Source of the DNA: Anaerolineae bacterium
Lineage (GTDB): Bacteria > Chloroflexota > Anaerolineae > J036 > Brachytrichaceae
NCBI GenBank assembly: GCA_947476335.1
Contig: CANJQH010000011.1
Coordinates: forward strand, 1-61,441
Length of the DNA: 61,441 nucleotides
Direction of reading: 5' to 3'
Shown in pieces: positions 36,406 to 45,382 of this stretch. The notes under the pieces were generated by a model. That model searched no databases, was not told the origin of the DNA, and saw only the letters and a program-made list of their open reading frames with translations. Position 1 is the stretch's first letter. The number at the start of each line of letters is the position of its first letter. A program made the translations under genes and the position numbers.

Positions 36406-37236
36406 ATGCTCCATTCCATCGCCATCCTCGACCATCCGAAGAAGCCGGAGACACACGCCGTCGCCGCGCAAATCGACGCAGAAGTGCAGCGCCTCGGCGT
36501 ACAGTCATACCGTGCGCGCTCGTGGGATGTCACCACACTCGTGGATCTGGTGCCGAAGGCCGACCTGATCATCGTGCTCGGCGGCGACGGGAGCACACTG
36601 CGCGCCGCGCGCGCCGCAGCGCCGATGAACAAACCAGTCGTGGCAATTAACTTCGGCCGCCTCGGTTTCCTCTCCGAGATGACGCCTGAAAACTGGCGCG
36701 AACAACTTCCCTATTTCGTACAGGGTGACTACTGGATCGAAGAGCGGCTGATGCTGTGCGTCGAATGCTGGCGCGGCAGCGAGCGCCTCAGCCGCCACGA
36801 CGCGCTCAACGACGCAGTCGTCGGCCGTGGCTCGCTCGCGCGCGTCGTCCGCGCTGAAACGTTCATCGACGGCGCACCGCTCACCACATACTCGTGCGAT
36901 GGCCTCATCGTCTCCACACCCACCGGCAGCACCGCCTATGCACTCGCCGCCGGCGGCCCGATCCTGCCACCGCACCTCAAGAACTTCGTCGTCGTCCCCA
37001 TCGCGCCACACCTCAGCCTCGAGAAACCGGTGATCCTTTCGCAGGGCTCCACCATCGAAATCGTCGTCCACACAGACCACTCCGCCGGCATGTCCGCCGA
37101 CGGCCAGACCGAAGTACCGCTGCGCGACGGCGACCGCGTCCTCGTGCGCGCCAGCGAGCACGTTGCCAAGTTTGCACGCGTGCAGGGCCCTGATTATTTC
37201 TACCGCACGCTGCAGCGCCGGCTGGCGCGGTGCTGA
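36406..37236 (+). CDS. nadK: NAD kinase
   Basis: A 276-residue ATP-NAD kinase. GGDGSTLRAAR (59-69) is the diphosphate-binding motif, NFGRLGFLSEM and DGLIVSTPTGSTAYALAAGGPIL are signatures. It phosphorylates NAD to NADP. I start at ATG 36406, the family-typical beginning MLHSIAILDHP; upstream codons belong to the family A element. Where most members have an ALNE/NDV segment, this one has DALNDAVVGRG, which is compatible. Confidence 0.95.
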   Translation: MLHSIAILDHPKKPETHAVAAQIDAEVQRLGVQSYRARSWDVTTLVDLVPKADLIIVLGGDGSTLRAARAAAPMNKPVVAINFGRLGFLSEMTPENWREQLPYFVQGDYWIEERLMLCVECWRGSERLSRHDALNDAVVGRGSLARVVRAETFIDGAPLTTYSCDGLIVSTPTGSTAYALAAGGPILPPHLKNFVVVPIAPHLSLEKPVILSQGSTIEIVVHTDHSAGMSADGQTEVPLRDGDRVLVRASEHVAKFARVQGPDYFYRTLQRRLARC

Positions 37237-37518
37237 AGAAGACAGCCTGCTCCGCGCATAGCGTGGGGTGGACGACGAGGAGAGCGCAGAGATAGCGGCC
37301 GAACGCAGATGTTTTTCGCAGAGGCGCGGACGGATTTCAGATTTTCGATTTCTGAAATCCACCCTTAACCACGCCTGTCTGCGCAGCCAGGGAGCGTAGG
37401 TCACGGACTGCATAAATCGTAACTACTCAGGCCCAAATCAGTATTTCCCGCGAAACACACGATGCTCTCCCCCTTCGGGGGAGAGCATCGTGTGTTTCGC
37501 GTTAGAGTGTGCTCACTT
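37237..37518. other. Intergenic region with family A copy 10
   Basis: No gene. Near 37333-37361 is a short inverted heptamer pair (GGATTTCAGATT and TTCTGAAATCC). The rest up to 37418 shows nothing I can name, and then the family A element follows. Confidence 0.6.
37419..37503. mobile_element. Family A element, copy 10 (right end lost or altered)
   Basis: Left end GTAACTACTCAGGCCCAAATCAGTATTTCCC is complete, and the core hairpin ACACGATGCTCTCCCCC with loop TTCG is perfect. After GTGTTTCGCGTTAGA the expected GGAAAAATGGCTGGCC end is missing. The following GAGTGTGCTCAC could be a degenerate terminus. No duplication was found. The S51-like gene starts about 15 bases on. Confidence 0.85.
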
Positions 37519-38712
37519 ATGCAAACTACCCCTGCCCTGACACTTATGGGATCCGGTGAAATGACGCCAGGCATGGCGCGCGTGCATCGCACACTTCTCG
37601 CACGCGGGCCGCAACCGGCCCGCCCAGCGTTCGTCGACACCCCTGCCGGCTTCGAGCTCAATCACGCCGCGATTTCTGCCAAAGCCGTCGACTATTTCAA
37701 AGAACAGTTCGACCTGCCACTGGAAGTCGCATCATTCCCAAACGCTGGCCGCAGCTCACACGAACAAACCGCCGCTGCCATGCGCGCGCTGCGCCGCGCC
37801 ACCTACATCTTCTCCGGCCCCGGCAGCCCAACCTACGCCGTGCGCCACTGGCGCGATACGCCAGTCTTCGAAACCATCGCAGCCATGCTCCATGCCGGCG
37901 CCGCGGTCACCTTCGCCAGCGCCGCCGCCCTCGCCACCGGCCGCTTCACGCTGCCGGTCTATGAAATCTACAAAGTCGGTGAGGAGCCGCATTGGATCGA
38001 AGGGCTCGATCTGCTCGGCCGCTTCGGCTTCGACCTCGCCGTCGTCCCGCACTGGAACAACAATAGCGGCGGCAACCACGACACGTCGCGCGCCTATATC
38101 GGCACCGAGCGCTTCGATGCGCTGCGCGCTGCGCTGCCCGCCAGCACCGTCGTGCTCGGCATCGACGAATACACCGCCTGCACCATCGAGTTCACCGACG
38201 AACGCTGCACCGTTTCCGGCGCCGGCTCCGTCACAATCCTGCACAGCAACGGCGCCGCGTTCACGTTCGCTTCCGGCGAATCCTTCTCCACGCAGCTGCT
38301 CGCGCATCCGTCGGCCCCACGCGCGCACGATAGCGCTGCTCACGATGAGGTCATCGACCTGTTTCGCACCGCCCTCACCACCAGTGACGCCGCCGCCGCA
38401 CTGAGCTACCTGCACAACCTGATGGATCACCTGGCGCGCTTTCCCCACGACGCCGCCGCGCAGAAACACACGCTGCTGCTCATCCGCGAGATGACGGCCA
38501 AACTCGCCGTCTGGCTTGAAGCACAGCAGCTGCAACCCGCCGCACCCCCCTCCGACGACGGCCCATGGATCGATCTGATCGTCGCGCTGCGCAGCCAGGC
38601 CCGCACCGCCAAGGCCTGGGCGCTCTCCGATTCCGTGCGCAACGCCCTCGCCGAACGCGGCGTGATCATCGAAGACGGCGCCGCCGGTTCAACGTGGCGA
38701 CGGGCACCGTAG
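37519..38712 (+). CDS. Peptidase S51-like domain fused to a DALR/CysRS-like tail
   Basis: A 397-residue protein. Residues 1 to about 200 look like a class I glutaminase-like/S51 fold (ALTLMGSGEMTPGMARVH, FVDTPAGFELN, YIFSGPGSPTYAVRHW). The elbow position is TFASAAALATG with Ser134, but the canonical GTSAGA is altered, so peptidase activity is doubtful. Residues about 290-397 resemble the C-terminal part of cysteinyl-tRNA synthetase, ending IVALRSQARTAKAWALSD and RNALAERGVIIEDGAAG. The combination is uncommon; function is unknown. ATG 37519 is chosen because earlier codons lie in the family A element. Its TAG stop lies in the palindrome that follows. Confidence 0.75.
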   Translation: MQTTPALTLMGSGEMTPGMARVHRTLLARGPQPARPAFVDTPAGFELNHAAISAKAVDYFKEQFDLPLEVASFPNAGRSSHEQTAAAMRALRRATYIFSGPGSPTYAVRHWRDTPVFETIAAMLHAGAAVTFASAAALATGRFTLPVYEIYKVGEEPHWIEGLDLLGRFGFDLAVVPHWNNNSGGNHDTSRAYIGTERFDALRAALPASTVVLGIDEYTACTIEFTDERCTVSGAGSVTILHSNGAAFTFASGESFSTQLLAHPSAPRAHDSAAHDEVIDLFRTALTTSDAAAALSYLHNLMDHLARFPHDAAAQKHTLLLIREMTAKLAVWLEAQQLQPAAPPSDDGPWIDLIVALRSQARTAKAWALSDSVRNALAERGVIIEDGAAGSTWRRAP

Positions 38713-38808
38713 GGGTGACGCGTGCGTCGCCCGCGAACACGCCACGGGCGCCATCAACACGCACCGGCCGTCGATCACGCCATCGGGTGACGCATATGTC
38801 GCCCCTAC
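38709..38808. repeat. Palindromic intergenic repeat supplying two stop codons
   Basis: GTAGGGGTGACGCGTGCGTC at the left pairs imperfectly with GACGCATATGTCGCCCCTAC at the right. The left GTAGGGG contains the TAG stop of the + strand S51-like gene, and the mirrored CCCCTAC contains the TAG stop of the convergent glycosyltransferase gene. The middle is GC-rich without a frame of interest. Confidence 0.85.
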
Positions 38809-41800
38809 TGGACCTTCACTTCCAGCGCGAATTCCAGAATCGCACCGCTGCGCACGTTCGTCACATACAGCTTGCCGTCATGTACTTCGACGCCCGTCGG
38901 CATGCTGCCACGCTCCAGCGTGATCGCCGGCAGATCTTTCGGCTGGCCGCTCAGCGTGAAGCCGAGCACCGCGCCGCTGCGCGGGCTGCTCACGTACAAC
39001 GTCTCGCCGCTCACCGCCAGATACGGCTTGTGATCGACCGACTGCAGCTCCTCCGGCGGCATGCTCTCCCACGCCGCAACCGGAAAACTGCGCTGCCAGA
39101 CGAAGTCCTTCGACCACACCTGGATGCGCTTGTTCCACGCGTCGGCCACGTAGATGTTGCCGGCCGCATCGAGCGCCAGGCCGACCGGCTCGTCAAACTG
39201 GCCGTCGCCCTTGCCGGCCGCGCCGAATTGCGCCACGAAGTTGCCATCGCGGTCGAATACCTGCACGCGCTTGTTGCCTGTGTCGGTCACCAGCAGCTGC
39301 CCAGCCGCATTAATCACGATATCGCGCGGACCGAAGAACTGCGTCTCGCGGCCGGAGCCGGGCGCGGTCGACGCACCAGGTGAACCCCACACGAACTGCA
39401 GCGTGCCATCCGCCGCAAACTTCTGAATACGGTGATTGAACGTGTCGGCAACGAATACGTCGCCGTTGTCATCCACGGCCACGCCCCATGGATCGTTGAA
39501 CTTACCCACGGCCGCACCGGCGCCGCCCAGCGTCTGCAGCACACCGCCGTTCACATCGAGCTGGAAAAGCCGATTCGCCTTGTGATCGATCACCCAGCGC
39601 GTGCCGTCCGGCGCAAACGCGACATTGGCCGGCTCTTGCATCTTCGGCGCCGCAACAACCTTGCTGCCGTTCGCCACCGCCACCGTGCGGTACTGCCAAA
39701 TCTGTTCCGCAATATCGTTGCGCACAAACAACGAAACGCGATGACTCGGCGACCATGTCTCGGGGGTCAGCGACGTCTTGTCGAAGACCTCAGAGTATTT
39801 CTTGTAATCGCGATCGAAGATGATCGACCACAGCGCCGCACGCGCTTTTGCATCTACCAGTGAATACCGAATACGCTCCCACTTCAGATCTCGATAATCC
39901 TCCATCGGCCACCACACCATCGTGTAGTTGAACCGCATGTGAGTAGTGGACAGCCGATCCGCCCATTCGTTGAACTTCGCATCCTGTTCGCTGGCGATGA
40001 TCGCCTGCAGTGATTCAGCATCGGCCGGCAATTCACTGCCAAGAAATCTGCCGCCCGGATAACCGCGCATATACCAGGTCAGCGGCCAACTCGTCTCCTG
40101 CGTATAACCGACGGTCAGCGAATCTTCAGCGCCAAGGCGTCGCGCAATGTCGTCGAGCTGTGCCGTGATGATCTTCACACCAGGCGCACCATGCGCATAA
40201 AAAAGAAACTCACGCGTGTAGTCGTAGTTGATGAAACTCGCCATCACCGCAGTGCGCACCGTCAGCACGCTCAATACGCCGAACGCCGCCAGCACCACCA
40301 TCGCGCCAGCGCCACGCGTCAGCAGGCGCCGCAGCACAATCACGCAAATGGCCGCCAGCACCACAGCGACGACAAAATTCGCGCCGGCAGCGGCAAATGC
40401 TGCGCGATCCGCCTGCGGGTCAAAACCACCTACAACAGACAACATGCGTACGAAAAACACCACCGCAAGCAGCGCCACGCCAGCCGCCGCCCAGCCGCGT
40501 CCACGCACGGACACATCCGGCACCTGCACGCTGCGCAGCATCCACTGCAACAGCCACGCCGTCAACAGAATCTGCGGCAGCGCAAAGTGCACCGTCAGCC
40601 ACGGCATCTTCTCTCCGGCAAGAGAATAAATTACCCACGTCGCCAGCGACCACCACAACAGCAGAATCGGAAAGAAATGCTCCTTCACCTTCGCCAGCAG
40701 GCCGACCGAGCCAAACGCACCGCGCAGCACGATTTCGATCGACAGCACTACCAACGCGCCAAGCAGCCCAATCACGTTGATGTACTCATACAGCGGCACC
40801 AGCAAAAAATAGTAATAACCCGGCTGGTTGCCGCGCATCACGCTCTGCTGTGCCATCCAATACCCGAGCTGCCCCACGTAGCCCGTGCCGATCCCACCGG
40901 TGTTCGTGAACATCGCCGTAAACAGCGGCAGTGTGATGCCAACGAAAATTGCCAGCACTGCAATCGTGCGCCGCCGATTCCAGACCAGACCAATCACCGT
41001 CCCAACCATCGCCACCGCCAGAACAAGCGCCAGCATGGTCGAGATCACCTGCGGGTTGGTCTTGATGTTGATGTCTTCACCAAGTAGTGCGACGTCGATC
41101 AACGGCGATCCGCTGAGCGCCTTCCACAGTGGATTCAGCAGCAGCAGCAGCGCCGGCGAACCCATGAACGTCGTCGTGCTCACCAGCACCACGATCAAGC
41201 TCCATGCCGGTGCATGTTCCTCCGCCAGATTCAGCCAATCGCCAAACATGCGGCGCAGCATGGTGTACAAAAGAAATCCAAGGCCAACCGTCATCAGCAA
41301 AATGAGGCCGATGAACAACAGTGTCTGCGCATTCACAGCCAGCGTCGCGTCTGCAGACACGATCGACTGCACACCCAGCAGGCCGGAAATACGGCCGCTC
41401 AAAACCTCAAGCCCGATCGATGCTACAAGCAGCGCCGCGCCGCAGACGACGGCAAACAGCAGCGCCTGCACCACGTCACGTCGATCCCCCCGCGCACGAT
41501 ACAGCTGCCACAACGCCAGCGGGGCAAGGAATGCAACAAACATCGCCACATTCAAAAAAGACGTCGATTTGTCCGATCCATGCAGCGCCAGCACCGCAGC
41601 CATGGCGAACAGCCAGCCCGCACCACGCGTCTCGAGATAACGCCAGATGCACAACACAGTCAACAGCGTCCACACCAGCACAGTCGCTTCCTGGCGAATG
41701 TAGCGCGCGTGATACAGCAGTGAAGGAGAAATCAGAATCAATACAGATGCGATCAGCGCACCCTCTCGACCAAGCTGACGGCGAAATGCCTGCGGCAGCA

Positions 41801-42137
41801 GCACCAGAATCACGCCGAAAACTGCGAACGGCAGTCGAGCAGTGAAATCCGAATCACCGAAGAGAAAATAGCTCAGCGCCGTAATGTGAAAAAGAAACGG
41901 GCCATGCATCAGCGGCGTATGCGTGTATCCACGCCCGTCGACGAAGTAATACGAATACATCGTATGCAGGCTCTCGTCATGGCTCATCACACGCACGCCA
42001 AGGTCGTAAAAGCGCGAAATCAGCGCTGCGGCGAAGATCACCAGCAGCACAACGCGTTCCCATGTCAGCATAGCGATCAGCGGCCGATCCAGCCAGCTTT
42101 CATTTTTCGTTTCGATCGTCTTTGTTTGGCTCATCAT
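38805..42137 (-). CDS. TIGR03663-type membrane glycosyltransferase with C-terminal NHL repeats
   Basis: About 1110 residues. The first part is a GT-C-like membrane enzyme: an early acidic loop MSHDESLHTMYSYYFVDGRGYTHTPLMHGPFLFH, then around twelve transmembrane helices to about residue 640. A soluble extracytoplasmic region follows, with TSWPLTWYMRGYPGGRFLG. From about 880 a propeller of NHL repeats begins: DPWGVAVDDNGDVFVADTFNHRIQKF, PRDIVINAAGQLLVTDTGNKRVQVF and GLALDAAGNIYVADAWNKRIQVW. The first part matches the TIGR03663 family typical of Chloroflexi and archaea; transfer from a lipid-linked sugar is inferred. It starts two bases after the stop of the upstream membrane protein gene. Confidence 0.85.
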   Translation of the reverse strand: MMSQTKTIETKNESWLDRPLIAMLTWERVVLLVIFAAALISRFYDLGVRVMSHDESLHTMYSYYFVDGRGYTHTPLMHGPFLFHITALSYFLFGDSDFTARLPFAVFGVILVLLPQAFRRQLGREGALIASVLILISPSLLYHARYIRQEATVLVWTLLTVLCIWRYLETRGAGWLFAMAAVLALHGSDKSTSFLNVAMFVAFLAPLALWQLYRARGDRRDVVQALLFAVVCGAALLVASIGLEVLSGRISGLLGVQSIVSADATLAVNAQTLLFIGLILLMTVGLGFLLYTMLRRMFGDWLNLAEEHAPAWSLIVVLVSTTTFMGSPALLLLLNPLWKALSGSPLIDVALLGEDINIKTNPQVISTMLALVLAVAMVGTVIGLVWNRRRTIAVLAIFVGITLPLFTAMFTNTGGIGTGYVGQLGYWMAQQSVMRGNQPGYYYFLLVPLYEYINVIGLLGALVVLSIEIVLRGAFGSVGLLAKVKEHFFPILLLWWSLATWVIYSLAGEKMPWLTVHFALPQILLTAWLLQWMLRSVQVPDVSVRGRGWAAAGVALLAVVFFVRMLSVVGGFDPQADRAAFAAAGANFVVAVVLAAICVIVLRRLLTRGAGAMVVLAAFGVLSVLTVRTAVMASFINYDYTREFLFYAHGAPGVKIITAQLDDIARRLGAEDSLTVGYTQETSWPLTWYMRGYPGGRFLGSELPADAESLQAIIASEQDAKFNEWADRLSTTHMRFNYTMVWWPMEDYRDLKWERIRYSLVDAKARAALWSIIFDRDYKKYSEVFDKTSLTPETWSPSHRVSLFVRNDIAEQIWQYRTVAVANGSKVVAAPKMQEPANVAFAPDGTRWVIDHKANRLFQLDVNGGVLQTLGGAGAAVGKFNDPWGVAVDDNGDVFVADTFNHRIQKFAADGTLQFVWGSPGASTAPGSGRETQFFGPRDIVINAAGQLLVTDTGNKRVQVFDRDGNFVAQFGAAGKGDGQFDEPVGLALDAAGNIYVADAWNKRIQVWSKDFVWQRSFPVAAWESMPPEELQSVDHKPYLAVSGETLYVSSPRSGAVLGFTLSGQPKDLPAITLERGSMPTGVEVHDGKLYVTNVRSGAILEFALEVKVQ

Positions 42138-42139
42138 TT

Positions 42140-43810
42140 CTACCTGCCACTCATGCGTGCGGCCATCGAATTCGTCACCCACAACGTCCAATACACATCC
42201 GTCTGCCCGGTCGTCCCACCCTTGCGAAACAGTGCCCAGCGCAGCATCTCCACCATGCCGTTGCTGATCGGCTGCAGCACAGCGCCGCGCTCGATACGGA
42301 AACGGCTGCCCACAAAGGCGCGATCCTCGGAAGGCTTCTTTGCTGCCGGCAACAGCACAATGTCCTGCGAACCTATGGTGGCGCCATACGTCACCTTCGT
42401 CGAATCGCGCAGTGCCCAACGCAGCACAGCCGGCGCACTCTCGTCAACATGAACCGCCACGCCGTCAACATCGCCGCTTGCCTGCACCGCCGCCGCCTGC
42501 ACTACCTCGCTCAATGTCGCAGCGCCCTGCTGCGGCGCACGTGCCACATACGGCTCCGTCACCTGGTCCCATCCATACTGCGTCAGCCGCACCCCGACGC
42601 CGAGCGAGTACAACACCAGCGTCACCGCAAGCGCTCCCCCCAGCCCGAGCCAGGCCTGATCAAGCTGCTCGTTCAATGCCGCAGCCGCAAGCACACCCGC
42701 TGCCATCACCACAGCAATCAGCACCGGCAACAAATACGCCGCCTGTTCTTGCGATACATACTGCCGCAGGCCAATGCCAACGAACTGCAGCAGCGCAAAG
42801 CTCAGCCCAGCCACCGCCCACGTCGCCCAGCCGCGACGCTGCAGCAGACCCGTCGCCAGCCGCGCAAGCGGCTCCGATGCAAGTGCCGCCGCCCCGATCA
42901 CAATCGCCGTCACATTCGCCGCACTGCGGCTCGGCAACAGGAGCACCGCAACAAGCCCAGCGCTCATCCACGCAATTCCAAAACGCAGCGACGCCATATC
43001 AATCGCAACGCGCAGCGGCGTCTCACGCACGCGCGCAACCAGCGCAGTCACGGCTGCAGCCGCAGCGAAAAGTAACAACAGCGGCTCACCAAACAACAAC
43101 CCGAGCAGCAAACGGTTTGCCTCGAGGCCCGCAACAAGCCAGGCGGCCCAGCCATCGAAAACATCGACCAAACCACGCGGCCGAAAAAACATGCCAGTCG
43201 CCCCTGCCAAAAATGCCGCCCCAACAATGGCTGCACCACGTCCTGCAAATACCGCACGCAGCTCATTCAGCCGGCCGCTCATCACCAGCACCAAAAGCAC
43301 CACAAGCAGCGGAGCGACGCCGTCAACGCCACAGGCCACGAGCAGGCCCAGCAGCACGGCGCGCATGCGCGGCCCACCGATGCGTGTCGTCGCCAGCGCA
43401 GCCAGCATCCACGCCACCCCACCGCCAAGTGCCTCACGCGATACAAACATCGCAGTGGGTGAAATACTCAGCAGCACCGCCATCGTCAACGCACGCGCAC
43501 GGCCCAGCGATTCGCGCAGCATCAGCGGCCACAGGCACAACGCCACGCCGCCCGCCACAGACACCATACGCACCACCACATTCGAATCGCCAAAAATAAA
43601 CATGATCAGGCTCTGCAAAAAGCCGAACAATGGATCATGCAAAACGACGGCGCCACCGCGCGCCACATGCAGCGCCGCCAGCGAAGCCTGCGCCTCAGCA
43701 TCGGCGAGCGGAAAGTTCAGTGCCGTCGCACGCACCAACAACGCGGTTGCAGCGATCGTCGCCCACAGGAAATGTTCTCGAGTTATGGGTCGCATCTCAG
43801 ATTGATTCAC
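42140..43810 (-). CDS. Polytopic membrane protein, GT-C glycosyltransferase-like
   Basis: About 551-556 residues (ATG 43810 or 43795). The early loop FPLADAEAQASLAALHVARGGAVVLHDPLFGFLQSLIMFIFGDS mirrors the acidic first loop and helix layout of its neighbour, and about ten hydrophobic helices follow. A soluble C-terminal part contains VHVDESAPAVLRWALRDS. It is probably a divergent relative or partner of the NHL-bearing protein, with which it shares an operon (two-base gap). Catalysis and substrate are unproven. Confidence 0.72.
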   Translation of the reverse strand: MNQSEMRPITREHFLWATIAATALLVRATALNFPLADAEAQASLAALHVARGGAVVLHDPLFGFLQSLIMFIFGDSNVVVRMVSVAGGVALCLWPLMLRESLGRARALTMAVLLSISPTAMFVSREALGGGVAWMLAALATTRIGGPRMRAVLLGLLVACGVDGVAPLLVVLLVLVMSGRLNELRAVFAGRGAAIVGAAFLAGATGMFFRPRGLVDVFDGWAAWLVAGLEANRLLLGLLFGEPLLLLFAAAAAVTALVARVRETPLRVAIDMASLRFGIAWMSAGLVAVLLLPSRSAANVTAIVIGAAALASEPLARLATGLLQRRGWATWAVAGLSFALLQFVGIGLRQYVSQEQAAYLLPVLIAVVMAAGVLAAAALNEQLDQAWLGLGGALAVTLVLYSLGVGVRLTQYGWDQVTEPYVARAPQQGAATLSEVVQAAAVQASGDVDGVAVHVDESAPAVLRWALRDSTKVTYGATIGSQDIVLLPAAKKPSEDRAFVGSRFRIERGAVLQPISNGMVEMLRWALFRKGGTTGQTDVYWTLWVTNSMAARMSGR

Positions 43811-43831
43811 AGAAGCATGGGTGCAGATTGA

Positions 43832-44398
43832 TCAACGCAGTTCCGGACGCGCAATCACGATCACACGGTGACTATTTCCAGTCTCCGGCCAGCAGGAGAT
43901 CAATGTCAATCGATCGTCCTTCATTGGCTTAATCGCCTCAGCGTTTTTAATGCGCACAGCGAGCGGCTGCCCGCGTTCGAGCACTCGCCGCACTTCCGTG
44001 ACGACATAAACGTATTCCGCCTGATCACCGCGCAATTGAATTTTGTCACCGGCTTGAAGTGTATACAGTTTACGAAAAACGCCACCGTAAATATTATTGT
44101 GTCCGTTCAGCACGATATTGACGCCTTCACCCATCCGCCCAGAATAATCGTGCCAGCCAACGTTGGAATTCTTCGGCGCCGCCCATTCCACAACTCCCCG
44201 GCCCACCAGTTTGTTGCTCGGGCCAACCGGCTCGATCGTCGCATCAACACCGATCTTCACAATCACAATGTGCGTGGGGACAGCCGCCTGCGCCGCTACA
44301 AACGGCGCCGGGCTGAATGCCGCAGCAATGCAAATGCTCACAACCACGGCCAGCGGCCGAGTGAGTCGCCACGAAAGTAGTGTTATCACACTCCACAT
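43832..44398 (-). CDS. Sortase (class E/F-like)
   Basis: A 188-residue protein with an N-terminal signal/anchor helix (about 13-38). The catalytic triad is visible: His100 in VLNGHNN, Cys169 in LTLISCWP (the TLxTC motif) and Arg178 in NSHRVIVI. Sortases attach LPXTG-like surface proteins or polymerise pili. No substrate with a sorting signal is encoded in the window. It lies 21 bases upstream of the membrane protein gene, on the same strand, so the three genes form a likely surface-assembly operon. Confidence 0.92.
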   Translation of the reverse strand: MWSVITLLSWRLTRPLAVVVSICIAAAFSPAPFVAAQAAVPTHIVIVKIGVDATIEPVGPSNKLVGRGVVEWAAPKNSNVGWHDYSGRMGEGVNIVLNGHNNIYGGVFRKLYTLQAGDKIQLRGDQAEYVYVVTEVRRVLERGQPLAVRIKNAEAIKPMKDDRLTLISCWPETGNSHRVIVIARPELR

Positions 44399-44427
44399 AA
44401 GGCGTCAATGCTACCCGCACCCGGATG

Positions 44428-44580
44428 GGACGCATCCGCCGTTCCGCCGTCACCCAGGGCTGGCCGCTGGTCTGCCGCGGTGGACCGCGCCGTTGGCGTA
44501 GTGCTGATATTCCGTCGAAAAAGCGCCGAAGGCGCGACACAGCCCCAGCCCAGACCATCGGTCTGGGTGACGGCGGCGCG
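44428..44580. repeat. GC-rich dispersed repeat, family D copy 2
   Basis: Contains CTGGTCTGCCGCGGTGGACC (shared, on the opposite strand, with the region near 115) and CCCAGACCATCGGTCTGGG, a palindrome shared with 61325-61345. Both family D neighbours therefore match different parts of this copy. Flanked by CGCCGTCACCC and GGGTGACGGCG, which are themselves inverted, so it may be an element with terminal inverted repeats. Confidence 0.7.
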
Positions 44581-44629
44581 ACGCACCCTGCTGATCCGCC
44601 CCAGCACCGCATACACCCGCAGAAAAATC

Positions 44630-44741
44630 ACAACTACTCAGGCTAGCCATTTTTCCAACGCGAAACACGCTATTCCTTCCCCTGAAGGGGAAGGAATAGC
44701 GTGTTTCGCGGGGAAATATTGATTTGGGCCTGAGTAGTTAC
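44630..44741. mobile_element. Family A element, copy 11
   Basis: Complete. Ends ACAACTACTCAGGC and GGCCTGAGTAGTTAC, exact duplication GAAAAATC (44622-44629 and 44742-44749). The right duplication includes part of the tmk stop codon. Core ACACGCTATTCCTTCCCC with loop TGAA. Confidence 0.95.
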
Positions 44742-44747
44742 GAAAAA

Positions 44748-45380
44748 TCACTTATCAAATACGCGCTGCTGCTCAAAATGCGCCGCCACAACCCCACGCA
44801 CCTTTCGCTCAACCTCGTCAGCCGGCGGCCGCGCATCGATCACGACCCAGCGCCGCGGGTCGCGCGCCACAAGCTCGAGATAGCCGATCCGCACACGTCG
44901 ATGAAAATCGAGTGACTCGGCGTCGAGCCGATTGACTTCGCCGCCCGCCGTCCGCCGCGCCAACGCCACCTCGGCCTCAAGGTCAAAATACAAGGTCAAA
45001 TCGGGCCAGCGGTCACACGTGGCGAAATTCAACATCACGCGCAGCAAATCCAAATCGAGGCCGCGCCCATAGCCCTGATACGCCAGCGTGCTATCCGCAA
45101 AGCGATCGCACAACACAACACCCCCCGCTTCCAAATGCGGCAGAATCCGCTCGGAAACCAGTTGCGCCCGTGAGGCGCAGAACAACAACAGCTCCGCACG
45201 CGCATCCATCGCGCCGCCGCGCCCCTGCAGCAGCAGCTCGCGCACAGACTCACCCAGCACCGTGCCACCCGGCTCACGCACCATCAGCACTTCAAGTCCC
45301 TGCGCTCCCAGCCACACCGCCAGCCGCCGGAACTGCGTCGTCTTGCCGCTGCCGTCCGGCCCTTCGAGAGTGATGAACAT
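44748..45380 (-). CDS. tmk: Thymidylate kinase
   Basis: A 210-residue kinase. The P-loop is EGPDGSGKTTQ (6-16), REPGGTVLGESVRELLL and CDRFADSTLAYQGYGRGLD are signature segments, and the LID region has ARRTAGGEVNRLD. It converts dTMP to dTDP. It starts two bases after the R3H ATPase stop. Its own stop overlaps the family A target duplication. Confidence 0.96.
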   Translation of the reverse strand: MFITLEGPDGSGKTTQFRRLAVWLGAQGLEVLMVREPGGTVLGESVRELLLQGRGGAMDARAELLLFCASRAQLVSERILPHLEAGGVVLCDRFADSTLAYQGYGRGLDLDLLRVMLNFATCDRWPDLTLYFDLEAEVALARRTAGGEVNRLDAESLDFHRRVRIGYLELVARDPRRWVVIDARPPADEVERKVRGVVAAHFEQQRVFDK

Positions 45381-45382
45381 GG

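Noticed and set aside
44622-44749. Family A as att sites of an integrated element
   Set aside because: The 8-bp duplications and multiple copies fit transposition; no integrase or island lies between any pair.
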